Part shown: positions 52,333-61,195 of the stretch, in pieces
Numbering within the stretch: position 1 is the stretch's first letter
How the letters are laid out: every line of letters begins with the position of its first letter
NCBI GenBank assembly: GCA_958431815.1
Contig: CAUASB010000001.1
Coordinates: 186,001 to 250,000, forward strand
DNA from: an uncultured Eggerthella sp.
GTDB lineage: Bacteria > Actinomycetota > Coriobacteriia > Coriobacteriales > Eggerthellaceae
Direction: 5' to 3'
DNA: 64,000 nucleotides
Program-made: the position numbers and the translations under genes
The notes under the pieces: generated by a model
Seen by the model: the letters and a program-made list of their open reading frames with translations, nothing else
What the model was told of the DNA's origin: nothing
Databases searched by the model: none

Positions 52333-53748
52333 CTAGTCGTCGAGCAGGCCCTTGGTGATTTCCTCAAGGGTGCGGCCGCGAGTCTCAATACCGAAGATTG
52401 CCAGCCAAATTGCAGTGAAGATGGCAAGTGCGGAGTTGATTGCATAGCAGCCCATGGTGCCCATGGAAGTGCTCATGAAGAACGCGATCCACATCGGGCT
52501 GAGGATGCCACCCAAGCGACCGAAGGCATTTGCAACGCCAGCGCCACGGATGCGGCATGCGGTCGGGAAAGGCTCGGACAGGTAGATAGCCGAAGTCGTA
52601 ACGGAGTTGGTGAACGTGCATACGCAGATCAGGAAGCCGAAGAACATAACGAGCTCGGGCTGATCGGTGGGCAGGGATGCCCAGATAGGACCGAGGATTG
52701 CTACCAGGATGTAGGTAACGATCAGGATGGTCTTGCGGTTAACCTTCTCAACGTAGAAGGTAAGAGCGCCAACGCCTACTGGGATGCCCAGCTGCATAAC
52801 AACGGTCATCGTAGTTGCCAGATGCACGTCGAAGCCATTTGCCTTCAGGATAGAAGGAGTCCAGGAAATGATGGTGTACACCAGAACGTTCATCGTGAAG
52901 CAGAGAAGCATTGCCGTAAGGGTACGGGGAAGCATCTTCTTCTTGGCCAGGAACGACCAGGGAAGCTCCTTAACCTCACCTTCGTCAACACGGCGCTGAA
53001 TTTCCTCAGCAGTTACCGGCTCGAGCTTGTTGCCAGCTTTCTCGGCGCTAGCCTCAAAGTCACGGCAAACCTTGTCTGCTTCTTCAGTGCGGCCCTTCAT
53101 GGCCAGCCAACGAGGAGATTCCTCGAGGAAGATGAAGCAGCATACAACCACGAGAGTGCCCAGGATGCCGCAGATGATGAACACGGGACGCCAGCCGAGC
53201 ATCGGCAGAACGATCATGTTCATTGCAGAAGCAACCAGGGTACCGCAGTTAGCGATCAGGCCAACGTAGGACTGGTACTTACCACGCTTATGCGGGGGCG
53301 TAAACTCGGTCAGCGCTGAGTAGCCTGCCGGGAACGCAGCGCCAAGGCCCATGCCCATGAAGAAGCGGCAACCGGTAAGGAACGTTGCATCGGGGGAACC
53401 AGCTGCAACGAAGCAGAACACGGTGAAGATAGAACCGCAGATGAGTACTGCCTTCTTACGGCCAATGCCGTCGGAAAGGGCACCTGCCATGAGGCCACCA
53501 ACCAGATAGCCGATCATGGTTACAGAGTTGAACAGAGCGAACTGTTCGAGGGTCATCCACTGATTACCAGCGGCATCGTAGGTAGACTGAAGTACGGCAC
53601 CAATAGGACCGCCAACACCCATATCTACCGAGTCGCAGAATGTAATGCCGGCGAGCAGCCACAGAACCTTCCTGTGCATACCCGTGATAGGAATACGGTC
53701 CAGACGAGCTGCAATGCCATGATAAGAAGTTTGCGCTTCAGAACTCAT
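52333..53748 (-). CDS. MFS carrier, aromatic acid:H+/sugar porter type (copy 1)
   Basis: A 471-aa major facilitator of about 12 spans. Features: ITFCDSVDMGVGGPIG in TM1 (about residue 33), GALSDGIGRKKAVLICG (motif A, about 88), FMGMGLGAAFPAGYSALTEFTPPHKRGKY (split) and RWLAMKGRTEEA. The D-S-V-D in TM1 recalls the DG(Y)D of aromatic-acid/H+ symporters (AAHS). It probably imports the compound handled by the neighbouring oxidoreductases. A 116-bp tract is identical to the copy at 56576. Start MSSEAQTSYHG at 53748. Confidence 0.93.
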   Translation of the reverse strand: MSSEAQTSYHGIAARLDRIPITGMHRKVLWLLAGITFCDSVDMGVGGPIGAVLQSTYDAAGNQWMTLEQFALFNSVTMIGYLVGGLMAGALSDGIGRKKAVLICGSIFTVFCFVAAGSPDATFLTGCRFFMGMGLGAAFPAGYSALTEFTPPHKRGKYQSYVGLIANCGTLVASAMNMIVLPMLGWRPVFIICGILGTLVVVCCFIFLEESPRWLAMKGRTEEADKVCRDFEASAEKAGNKLEPVTAEEIQRRVDEGEVKELPWSFLAKKKMLPRTLTAMLLCFTMNVLVYTIISWTPSILKANGFDVHLATTMTVVMQLGIPVGVGALTFYVEKVNRKTILIVTYILVAILGPIWASLPTDQPELVMFFGFLICVCTFTNSVTTSAIYLSEPFPTACRIRGAGVANAFGRLGGILSPMWIAFFMSTSMGTMGCYAINSALAIFTAIWLAIFGIETRGRTLEEITKGLLDD

Positions 53749-54079
53749 AACCCACCTTCTTTCTTTACAGGCCCCACGTTTGTGGGACTTTCTCCTCCCC
53801 CTTGCTTTAAGGGGCTGTCTCGAAAATCCGTCCCCCGACAAATCTTCGACAGCGAAGTGGGCTCTTGACCGTTTACCCCTCTTCCAAACTCAATTGGATG
53901 TTGTACAGGTCAGCAGCCCAATCCTGCTGCTCATTTATTTTCAGTCTCAGGTGGGTACTACCGCCAATAGCGAAATTGCCCCCATCTATGAAAGCAATTA
54001 CGAAAAACTATTGAACGAGTTCACGAACACGTTCGGTTAATAAGGGAAATATGGTAGGAACTGCGTGATTAGCAGCATG
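53749..54079. other. Spacer upstream of MFS carrier 1
   Basis: A small hairpin (CCCCAC/GTGGG near 53771) and presumed promoter sequence; the plus-strand frames here have no ribosome site. Nothing else recognised. Confidence 0.4.
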
Positions 54080-54117
54080 AAAAAGGGCATGCTGCACTCA
54101 ATCCGGCAGCATGCCCT
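54080..54117 (-). terminator. Intrinsic terminator after Gfo/Idh gene 2
   Basis: AGGGCATGCTGC (54084-54095) pairs with GCAGCATGCCCT (54106-54117); five T residues follow on the minus strand. Confidence 0.92.
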
Positions 54118-54197
54118 ATATAAGTTTTTTGTAAGAGTTGGCTTATGTATGCCAGCTAGTCAAAGACAATTGTCACTCGCTCAGCTCAAAGAAGCAT

Positions 54198-55241
54198 CTA
54201 CAACTTCACCGGCAGTTCGGTTTCGGCGGATTCCTGGATGGCCTTGATCACCTTCAGGGTGTCCAGGGCGTTCTCGCCGGAGCAGCGCGGGACGGTCTCG
54301 CGGCCCAGGCACAGGTCGACGAAGTGCTCCAGCTCGGCGGTCATCGGGTCGTTCCTCTCGACGTCGAAGTGCTCGTGCTTGACGGGCTGCAGCCAGCCGT
54401 AGGCGTCGTCGTCCTGGTAGTACAGGTCCATGTTCGGGAAGCCGAAGGATCCGCGCGTGCCGAACACGCGCATGCTGTTCTCGCCGGGGCACATGGTGAA
54501 GAAGGTGTTCTCCTGCGCCGCCAGATCGTAGTTCCAGGGGCCGGGCGTGCCGTCCGAGATGAAGTAGCTGGCCGTCACGCCGCCCTCGTACTCCACCACG
54601 GCGGACACGGAGTCCTCGACCTCGTTGTGGCGGATGGTGTTGCGGGCCGCGGCGTACACCTTCACGGGCCTCATGCCGGTGACGAAGTTCAGGTCGTCGA
54701 AGTCGTGGATGGCGTTGATCAGAAGCGGGCCGCCGCCCTTCTTGGTGTGCCACTCCACGTCGAAGTACTCGTGCGGCTTCGCGATGGCGTAGTTCGACTG
54801 GATGCCCACGATCTGGCCCAGCTTGCCCGATTCCACCACTTCACGAAGCAGCTGGTAACGGTTGGAGGAACGACGATGGTGGCCGATAAGCAGAACCGCC
54901 CCGGCGTCCTTGCAGATCTTGATGATGTGCTCGGCTTCCTCGACCGTGTTGGCGATGGGCTTTTCCAGCAGGATGTTCTTGATGCCCGCTGCAAGGGAAG
55001 CCTCTGTTGCGGCAACGTGCAGCGAATTCGGAAGGGCAATGGCAATAGCATCAAGAGGAACCTCTTTGAGCAACTGCGTGTAGTCGTGGTAAATCGGCAC
55101 TTCCAATTCCTTGGCAACCTGTTCGTCATGGTCGCCAAAACCCGCTACCGCAACCAGGTCTATTTCCGGGTTTGCCTTTGCATCGCGAGCGATTTTAGAG
55201 CCCTGGTTCAAGCCCAACACAGCCAGTCTGATCGATCCCAT
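54198..55241 (-). CDS. Gfo/Idh/MocA-family oxidoreductase (copy 2)
   Basis: A 347-aa paralogue of the enzyme at 50181, with the same LAVLGLNQGSKIARDAKANPE start, LLEKPIANTVEE and LINAIHDFDDLNFVTGM motifs. The proteins are nearly the same through the C-terminal two thirds. The 3' 640 bp (to about 54840) uses very GC-rich codons, while the 5' part looks like the surrounding genome. Start MGSIRLAVLG with AAAGGAGAGG. It neighbours a LysR gene and a carrier, repeating the module to its left. Confidence 0.93.
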   Translation of the reverse strand: MGSIRLAVLGLNQGSKIARDAKANPEIDLVAVAGFGDHDEQVAKELEVPIYHDYTQLLKEVPLDAIAIALPNSLHVAATEASLAAGIKNILLEKPIANTVEEAEHIIKICKDAGAVLLIGHHRRSSNRYQLLREVVESGKLGQIVGIQSNYAIAKPHEYFDVEWHTKKGGGPLLINAIHDFDDLNFVTGMRPVKVYAAARNTIRHNEVEDSVSAVVEYEGGVTASYFISDGTPGPWNYDLAAQENTFFTMCPGENSMRVFGTRGSFGFPNMDLYYQDDDAYGWLQPVKHEHFDVERNDPMTAELEHFVDLCLGRETVPRCSGENALDTLKVIKAIQESAETELPVKL

Positions 55242-55480
55242 TTCCCTCTCCTTTACATCCCCATAACGCACGCATCAGAGCAATTAACAGAAGTAATTAA
55301 CTATTAATAAATGTAATAGTTATGCGTTCTTTCAATAAAAATACCATACGCTATGCGACACAAAAGCATTCATACAAAGCAGAGTGGAACCTATTCAAAA
55401 TGGCCCGGAAAACCCCAGGCCATTGAACAGTTAGAAGTTATTCATTTGAGAACCACATGAAGCAAGAACCCGACGGGGGC

Positions 55481-56404
55481 TTACGCGGTGCGTGCCTCCG
55501 AGAACACATCGGGGAAATCATATTCGCTCATGAAATCGATGAAATCACCCACGATTTTCGAGTGAGCTTCATCGCGACTCATCAGATAAATCTTATGGAA
55601 GTCGGCAGGGGCATCGGCGATGGGAATGCACACCACATCATCGAAGGCGTTCACCAAAATGGAGTACACCATCAACGCCACATCGGTCGAATGCGAGGAA
55701 ACAAACGAAGAAAGCGAAAGCTCGTCGTCGAAGCTACGAACCATGTTCAGCTCGTCTTTATAGTCTTTCAGCAGCTCGTCGATGCTAGCTGAAACGGAAG
55801 ATTTCGCGCTGTACGTAAGCAAGCGCTCGTTCTTCAGCTCTTCGATGGTGATGGACTCTTTTTTGGCCAAGGGACTTTTCACGTTCACGCATGCCACCAA
55901 CGACTGCGACCACACATGAATATGGTTCAGCCCCTTTGCCTCGGGCGTCATAGCCGCAAAGGCAACATCGATGCCACGGCTTTTCAGCTGATTGGCAAGC
56001 TCGGCAGAATACGCCTGCTCCATATGGAAGTGCGGCAACGAGCCCCATTGGCTGATGAAATCATCGATAGCGTTCGACCAGAAGCGCCCCTTCATGGAAT
56101 ATACCGTGCCCAAACGAAGCAGGTTGTCCGATTCGTTCTGCGACTCCAGCGCCAGGTTAAGCCCGGTGTCGTAGCATTCAAGCGCCTGCGTCACATATTC
56201 GTGGAAGATGCGCCCCTGTTCGGTAAGCTCCACGCGCGATGCCACGCCTTCGGCACGGCGGAAAAGGGTAAGGCCCACTTCCTGTTCCATACGTTTAATG
56301 GCAGCAGAAAGCGTCGGCTGGGCAATATAGAGTGACTTTGCCGCGTTGGTATAGCTGAGCATTTCGGCCAAGCGGTCGAAGTAGCGCAAATGGTCAAGCT
56401 TCAT
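55481..56404 (-). CDS. LysR-family transcriptional regulator (paralogue 2)
   Basis: A 307-aa LysR-type regulator paralogous to that at 47974. The DNA-binding part holds DHLRYFDRLAEMLSYTNAAKSLYIAQPTLSAAIKRMEQEVG (split, residues 4-46); the effector domain starts near residue 90 (LRLGTVYSMKGRFWSNAIDDF). Start MKLDHLRYF at 56404; its ribosome site is weak. It lies between the Gfo/Idh and MFS genes, the likely targets. Confidence 0.93.
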   Translation of the reverse strand: MKLDHLRYFDRLAEMLSYTNAAKSLYIAQPTLSAAIKRMEQEVGLTLFRRAEGVASRVELTEQGRIFHEYVTQALECYDTGLNLALESQNESDNLLRLGTVYSMKGRFWSNAIDDFISQWGSLPHFHMEQAYSAELANQLKSRGIDVAFAAMTPEAKGLNHIHVWSQSLVACVNVKSPLAKKESITIEELKNERLLTYSAKSSVSASIDELLKDYKDELNMVRSFDDELSLSSFVSSHSTDVALMVYSILVNAFDDVVCIPIADAPADFHKIYLMSRDEAHSKIVGDFIDFMSEYDFPDVFSEARTA

Positions 56405-56492
56405 GTAGCGATCCCCGTTGAAAAGGCGATGAAACCAGATACATAGACCCTCGCTATTGGTTCTCATCGCAAATGAACCTATTCACTATAAC

Positions 56493-56525
56493 AAAACGGG
56501 ACCCCCAATGTGGAGGTCCCGTTTT
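56493..56525. terminator. Intrinsic terminator, bidirectional, after MFS carrier 2
   Basis: AAAACGGGACC (56493-56503) pairs with GGTCCCGTTTT (56515-56525). A/T-rich ends on both sides allow use in either direction; the carrier gene ends 50 bp to its right. Confidence 0.88.
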
Positions 56526-56575
56526 CGGGTAGCTATGTGCCCGATGGGTGGATCGGAGCTTTAGCGACTTAGTTA

Positions 56576-57973
56576 CTAGTCGTCGAGCAGACCCTTGGTG
56601 ATGTCCTCGAGGGTGCGGCCGCGAGTCTCAACACCGAATACTGCCAGCCAGATTGCCATGAACACGCAGAGGCAAGCGTTGATGGCGAATACGCCCATGG
56701 TGCCTGCGGAGGTGGTGATCAGGAAGGCGATCCACATCGGGCTGAAGATGGAGCCCAGACGGCCGAATGCGTTTGCCACGCCGGCGCCGCGGATGCGGCA
56801 TGCGGTCGGGAAAGGCTCGGACAGGTAGATGGCCGCGGTGGTAACGGAGTTGGTGAAGGTGCATACGCAGAGCAGGAAGCCAACGAACATGATGAGCGCA
56901 ACGTTGTCGGTCGGCAGGGAAGCCCAGATAGGACCGATGATCGCAATCAGGATGTAGGTGGTGCAGAGGATGACCTTGCGGTTTACCTTCTCAACGTAGA
57001 AGGTGAGCAGGCCTACGCCAACGGGGATGCCCAGCTGCATGACAACGGTCAGCGTGGTGGACATGTGCGGGTCGAAGCCGTTCTTGGTCAGGATGGTCGG
57101 CGTCCAGGAGATAACGGTGTACACCAGAACGTTCATCGTGAAGCAGAGGAACATGGCGGTAAGGGTGCGCAGAACCATCTTCTTCTTGAAGAGGAATGCC
57201 CAAGGAAGCTCCTTAACAACCTCTGCCTGCTCGCGCTTGTGGATTTCCTCTTCGGGAACAGCGGGAACGTTTACGCCCTTAGCAGCGGTCTTTTCCTCGA
57301 TGCGGGAAACGATCTTGTCGGCTTCAGCGTTCTTACCCTTCATTGCCAGCCAACGAGGAGATTCCTCGAGGAAGACGAAGCAGAGAACTACAACGATGAG
57401 GCCGATGATGCCGCAGATAACGAACACGGGACGCCAACCGAGCATCGGCAGAACGATCATGTTCATGCAGGAAGCAACCAGGGTACCGCAGTTAGCGATC
57501 AGGCCAACGTAGGACTGGTACTTACCACGCTTATGCGGGGGCGTAAACTCGGTCAGCGCTGAGTAGCCTGCCGGGAACGCAGCGCCGAGGCCCAGACCCA
57601 TGAAGAAGCGGCAACCGGTCAGGAACGTTGCGTCGGGAGAGCCGGCTGCAACGAAGCAGAACACGGTGAAGATAGAACCGCAGATGAGAACTGCCTTCTT
57701 ACGGCCGATGCCGTCGGAAAGAGCACCTGCCATGAGGCCACCGAAGAGGTAACCAACCATGGTGATGGAGTTGAAGAATGCGAACTGTTCAAGCGTCATC
57801 CAGCCTTCAGCCTGGAGAACGTTACCGATAGGACCGCCAACGGCCATATCTACGGAGTCGCAGAACGTAATACCAGCAAGCAGCCACAGGATCTTCTTGT
57901 GGAAGCCGGTAATGGGCATACGGTCAAGACGTGCTGCGATACCGTGATACGAGCTTTGCAATGCGTCGGACAT
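56576..57973 (-). CDS. MFS carrier, aromatic acid:H+/sugar porter type (copy 2)
   Basis: A 465-aa paralogue of the carrier at 52333, sharing ITFCDSVDMAVGGPIG, GALSDGIGRKKAVLICG and the final RGRTLEDITKGLLDD. The copies diverge mainly in the central loop (about 205-245) and in the insertion AAGNQ of copy 1. Start MSDALQSSYHG with GGAAGG upstream. It is presumably the transporter of the second Gfo/Idh module. Confidence 0.94.
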   Translation of the reverse strand: MSDALQSSYHGIAARLDRMPITGFHKKILWLLAGITFCDSVDMAVGGPIGNVLQAEGWMTLEQFAFFNSITMVGYLFGGLMAGALSDGIGRKKAVLICGSIFTVFCFVAAGSPDATFLTGCRFFMGLGLGAAFPAGYSALTEFTPPHKRGKYQSYVGLIANCGTLVASCMNMIVLPMLGWRPVFVICGIIGLIVVVLCFVFLEESPRWLAMKGKNAEADKIVSRIEEKTAAKGVNVPAVPEEEIHKREQAEVVKELPWAFLFKKKMVLRTLTAMFLCFTMNVLVYTVISWTPTILTKNGFDPHMSTTLTVVMQLGIPVGVGLLTFYVEKVNRKVILCTTYILIAIIGPIWASLPTDNVALIMFVGFLLCVCTFTNSVTTAAIYLSEPFPTACRIRGAGVANAFGRLGSIFSPMWIAFLITTSAGTMGVFAINACLCVFMAIWLAVFGVETRGRTLEDITKGLLDD

Positions 57974-58642
57974 GATGCACCTACCTTCCTTTCTTTTGTT
58001 TTGTCCCTCCTAGGCACAAAACGATTTACACCCTTTGCCCCCAAGCAAAGGGTTTCCCTTCATTTCCCTCAGTTTTTGTAAAACTCTTACTCCTAGGAAG
58101 TTTCAATGAGGCGTGAGCGCCTCTCCCCTAATCGGCTGACCCGTTCCACCCAATAAACGGTTGCCAGCGCAACTTCCGGATACCCATTATTCGGGTCAGG
58201 GGCGGTTATCGCAAACAGCTTTTTGTTTTTCCGAATAACAAAAAACTATATAGGCGCTGACCTGGTTAAATATTGCAATGGTAAACGATAGGAAGCCAAT
58301 TTTTAATTCATTTGCTGAAGCTATGATGCCTGGTAAATCCCATAAAGTGCAAAAATGGCAAGATTGCACACTTCATCTGATCTATAACCACGAAAAAGAG
58401 CTTTTAAACGTTTCCATTCGCCCGGTCTATAGCTTTTGACGTTATGGGGCTAAGACAGGTTTCCTCACAAGGAAAACCGGCAAAAACACGCCCCAACCTA
58501 TCAGCAAACCCTTACGAATACGCCTAAGCGCATGAATGAATCGCCCGTTCGTCAAGGAAGCAAGCCCGATGCCAACCGCATGTCGGGAGCAAAGACGGCA
58601 AGCGCGCATGGCACCAAGCCTTCGCACTGCGCTTTTTCTACC
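57974..58642. other. Long spacer upstream of MFS carrier 2
   Basis: About 730 bp lie between the carrier and the MscS gene. It holds a 6-bp GAGGCG/CGCCTC hairpin (58108-58123) and AT-rich sequence around 58210-58330 (TTTTTGTT with AACAAAAA) that may contain the carrier promoter. Short ORFs lack ribosome sites; nothing firm. Confidence 0.4.
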
Positions 58643-58684
58643 AACAACAAGCGCCCCGGCCTCCCGAAGAGACCAGGGCGCTTT
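58643..58684 (-). terminator. Hairpin terminator after the MscS gene
   Basis: AAGCGCCC (58649-58656) pairs with GGGCGCTT (58676-58683), extended by CGG/CTG and GAAG pairs; a partial T tract follows on the minus strand. Confidence 0.6.
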
Positions 58685-58704
58685 CATAGGCCGTATGGTT
58701 TTAT

Positions 58705-59469
58705 CTACGCGCGTACCAGCGGGGCAATAGCACGCGTGATGGCGTCGGATGTGGGCGTTGCCAGCGAAGCATCGCTGATCTCAAGCACAACCTTGCCCAC
58801 CAAGCCGTCTTCCGCAACCTCGGTGAACAGAACCGTGGGTTCTTCCACAATGCCGCAGAACTCAAGCGCGGTGTTATGCGCCGCCTTTTCCACCTTTTCT
58901 GCCACCGAATCAAGGTCTTCACTGGTGGTGGCAATAAAGGGAACCGTTACCCGTTCCGGCGGGGGCAGGTGCACGACGGCGTTCTTCGAGATAACCGAAT
59001 TGGGGATGATAACCGTTTCACCCAAGCGGTTCTTGATGGTGGCATGGCGCCAAGTTACGTCCTGTACCACGCCTTTGCTGGAGCCAACCTGGATGTTGTC
59101 GCCCGGCTTGACGATTTTCATGAACGATATCTGCACGCCGCCGATAAGGTTCGAAAGCGTGTCTTGAAAGCCCAGCGAAATTGCAATGCCTCCGACGCCC
59201 AGAGCGGCAATAAGAGCCGACATGTTCACGTCGAAACACGTGTCCAGCACGAAGCAGCCGCCCAGGCCCCACACGATGCCACGCACGATGTTGATGAAGA
59301 TGGAGCTCTGTGGGATGTTTGCGTCGTCGCGCTGCATGATGTGACGCAGCCATTTCACCAGCATGTGCGACACCAGGGCAATGCACACCACCAGCACAAT
59401 AGCCACAATGATTTTCCCCAGCAGATCGCCACCTGTTATGTTGGAAACGATGTTTTCAAAAGAGCTCAT
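58705..59469 (-). CDS. Small-conductance mechanosensitive channel, MscS family
   Basis: A 254-aa MscS-type channel. About two to three membrane spans lie in residues 15-105. The pore helix and beta domain show ALIAALGVGGIAISLGFQDTLSNLIGGVQIS (split, about 95-125) and KPGDNIQVGSSKGVVQDVTWRHATIKNRLGETVIIPNS (split, about 130-167). It opens under hypo-osmotic stress. Start MSSFENIVSN at 59469 with AAAGGG; the longer frame upstream has no ribosome site. Monocistronic. Confidence 0.94.
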   Translation of the reverse strand: MSSFENIVSNITGGDLLGKIIVAIVLVVCIALVSHMLVKWLRHIMQRDDANIPQSSIFINIVRGIVWGLGGCFVLDTCFDVNMSALIAALGVGGIAISLGFQDTLSNLIGGVQISFMKIVKPGDNIQVGSSKGVVQDVTWRHATIKNRLGETVIIPNSVISKNAVVHLPPPERVTVPFIATTSEDLDSVAEKVEKAAHNTALEFCGIVEEPTVLFTEVAEDGLVGKVVLEISDASLATPTSDAITRAIAPLVRA

Positions 59470-59784
59470 GCGCCCTACCCTTTCACGGCCCGCGAATACA
59501 AGCCAATGGTGCCTGTTTGGACTTCCATTATCCGCGCAATGCTTTACACCCATCAACGGTATCATGGAAACTCGCATGACAGTGTTGCGTACTGCGTTCA
59601 TGCGGAAAAGCACCGTGTTTAGGTACGCCGCGCATGCGGCGGCAAAATGTATGGCCATCGCGTACGCATTCAGCAGCCCGAGAAAGCAGCCTGGCTTTGC
59701 TCTGGACGCAGGTGCGCCAAACAGTATCTGCGTTTTTGAACGCGCCTATATAAAAGTAAGAAATCGCTCAAAAAGGAGCACACT
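59470..59784. other. Divergent spacer between mscS and engB
   Basis: About 315 bp, no supported ORF. Near 59747-59754 TATATAAA could be the -10 of the engB promoter; no clear -35 was seen. Confidence 0.4.
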
Positions 59785-60366
59785 GTGAACTACAACCTGG
59801 TCGAATTCCAAGGCGCCTATGGCACCTCTTCGCAGATCCCCAAATCGGTTCGCCCTGAAGTTTCCTTCGTGGGACGTTCCAACGTAGGGAAATCTTCTCT
59901 TATCAACCGCCTTTTCAACCGCAAGAAACTGGCGAAGGTTTCTTCCATGCCTGGCAAAACCAGCACCATCAACTTCTTCACCACCAAGGAAATCGACTTC
60001 GTCGACTTGCCTGGGTACGGCTACGCAAAAGTATCCAAAAGCGAAAAGGCGCGCTGGTCGGAAATGATCAACGGCTACTTCGACCAGTACCGCTACTATG
60101 CGCTGGTGGTTTCGCTGATTGACATTCGCCACCCCGCAACCAAGCTCGACGAGCAGATGGTGGCGTTTCTTACCGAATGCCAACTGCCCTTCATGATTGC
60201 GCTTACCAAGGCCGACAAGGTAAGCAAGAACGAGGCGAACAAGCAGAAGGCAGCCATCCGCAAGCAGCTGAACCTGCCCGACAGCGTAAACATGGTAGTG
60301 TGCTCTTCGGAAAAGGGCACCGGATTCGACCAGCTACGTAAACTCATCGAAGCAGCCTGCAAATAA
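59785..60366 (+). CDS. engB: Ribosome-biogenesis GTPase EngB/YsxC
   Basis: A 193-aa TRAFAC GTPase of the EngB group, needed for 50S subunit assembly. The G motifs are complete: G1 FVGRSNVGKSSLIN (about residue 28), G2 region GKTSTINFF (about 57), G3 DLPGYGYAKVS (about 73), G4 LTKADKVSK (about 138) and G5 CSSEKGTG (about 170). GTG start at 59785 follows AAGGAG by 7 nt. Probably cotranscribed with rnhA, 55 bp on. Confidence 0.97.
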   Translation: MNYNLVEFQGAYGTSSQIPKSVRPEVSFVGRSNVGKSSLINRLFNRKKLAKVSSMPGKTSTINFFTTKEIDFVDLPGYGYAKVSKSEKARWSEMINGYFDQYRYYALVVSLIDIRHPATKLDEQMVAFLTECQLPFMIALTKADKVSKNEANKQKAAIRKQLNLPDSVNMVVCSSEKGTGFDQLRKLIEAACK

Positions 60367-60421
60367 GCAAAAACCGGGAATTGGGACCTGCCCCTAGTTT
60401 CCCAGGCAAGGAGATTTCTTT

Positions 60422-60898
60422 ATGAAGGTAATTCTGTACAGCGACGGGTCTTCACGCGGCAACCCCGGCCCCGGGGGCTTTGGCACCGTGCTGCACTTCA
60501 CTGATTCGAACGGCATGCTGCACACGCGCGAAATATCGCAGGGTTACACCAACACCACCAACAACCGCATGGAGCTTTTGGGCGTTATCACCGGCTTGGA
60601 AGCGCTGAAGCGCCCCTGCACGGTGGAAGTGCACTCCGATTCGCAGTACGTGGTAAACGCCTTCAACCAGCATTGGATAGAGGGTTGGCTGAAGCGCGGT
60701 TGGAAGAACTCGAAGAAAGAGCCCGTGAAGAATTCCGATTTGTGGAAGCGCCTTCTGGAAGCGAAAAAACCCCACACGGTGAGCTTCCACTGGGTAAAGG
60801 GCCACGCAGGCCACCCTGAAAACGAGCGCTGCGACGAGTTAGCAACCACCGCCGCCGACGGCCCCGGCAAAATCAAAGACGAAGGCTTCAAAGCCTAA
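60422..60898 (+). CDS. rnhA: Ribonuclease HI
   Basis: A 158-aa RNase HI with all four metal-binding acidic residues: YSDGSSRGNPGPGG (Asp about residue 8), NNRMELLGV (Glu about 48), HSDSQYVVNAF (Asp about 70) and NERCDELATTAA (Asp about 136). The basic protrusion (EGWLKRGWKNSKKEPVKN) is present, as in E. coli. It removes RNA from RNA-DNA hybrids. AAGGAG precedes the ATG and a hairpin terminator follows at once. Confidence 0.97.
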   Translation: MKVILYSDGSSRGNPGPGGFGTVLHFTDSNGMLHTREISQGYTNTTNNRMELLGVITGLEALKRPCTVEVHSDSQYVVNAFNQHWIEGWLKRGWKNSKKEPVKNSDLWKRLLEAKKPHTVSFHWVKGHAGHPENERCDELATTAADGPGKIKDEGFKA

Positions 60899-60902
60899 AC
60901 GC

Positions 60903-60930
60903 AAGAAGGCACCCAATCGGGTGCCTTCTT
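60903..60930 (+). terminator. Hairpin terminator after rnhA
   Basis: A perfect 12-bp stem (60903-60914 with 60919-60930) with an AATC loop, 5 bp past the stop; the T tract is short. Confidence 0.7.
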
Positions 60931-60936
60931 AACAAG

Positions 60937-61004
60937 AGGCGTCCAATCGGGACAGTCCCTTTTGGACGCCTTTTAACAAAATGGGGACTGTCCCCTTTTT
61001 GTCA
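60937..61004. repeat. Two adjacent GGGAC(A/T)GTCCC palindromes
   Basis: First unit 60937-60971: AGGCGTCCAA and TTGGACGCCT arms around GGGAC-A-GTCCC. Second unit 60975-61004: GGGGAC-T-GTCCCC core (60983-60995) in an AACAAAAT/TTTTTGTCA setting almost the same as 19415-19444. They follow the rnhA terminator and may add termination. Confidence 0.8.
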
Positions 61005-61040
61005 TGGGCAAAGCCCGGGCATGCGCTAGTAAGTCAGCGA

Positions 61041-61140
61041 GCGGGATTCTGGCGAGTGCAAGGGAAGCGAAAAGCCCGGGGCATTGGCCTTCGTGCCATG
61101 CCCCGGGCTTTGAGGTTTCCCTGTGCCGCCAGAATCCCGC
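61041..61140. repeat. Hairpin repeat, copy 2
   Basis: A 100-nt hairpin. The outer arm 61041-61066 (contains ATTCTGGCGAGTGCAAGG) pairs with 61117-61140 (CCCTGTGCCGCCAGAAT), and an inner perfect 14-bp stem pairs 61071-61084 with 61098-61111 (AAAGCCCGGGGCAT). The outer arms resemble those at 7773-7858. It separates converging rnhA and serA. Confidence 0.8.
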
Positions 61141-61195
61141 GCAGCGCCATCGCGTCTCGCGAGTCCAGCGCTGTTCGGCAGAACAGCGCAATCAC

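Noticed and set aside
53780..54040. 86-codon frame upstream of MFS carrier 1
   Set aside because: No ribosome site and no recognisable features.
59363..59788. 141-codon plus-strand frame before engB
   Set aside because: Begins antisense to mscS and has no ribosome site or family; treated as spacer.
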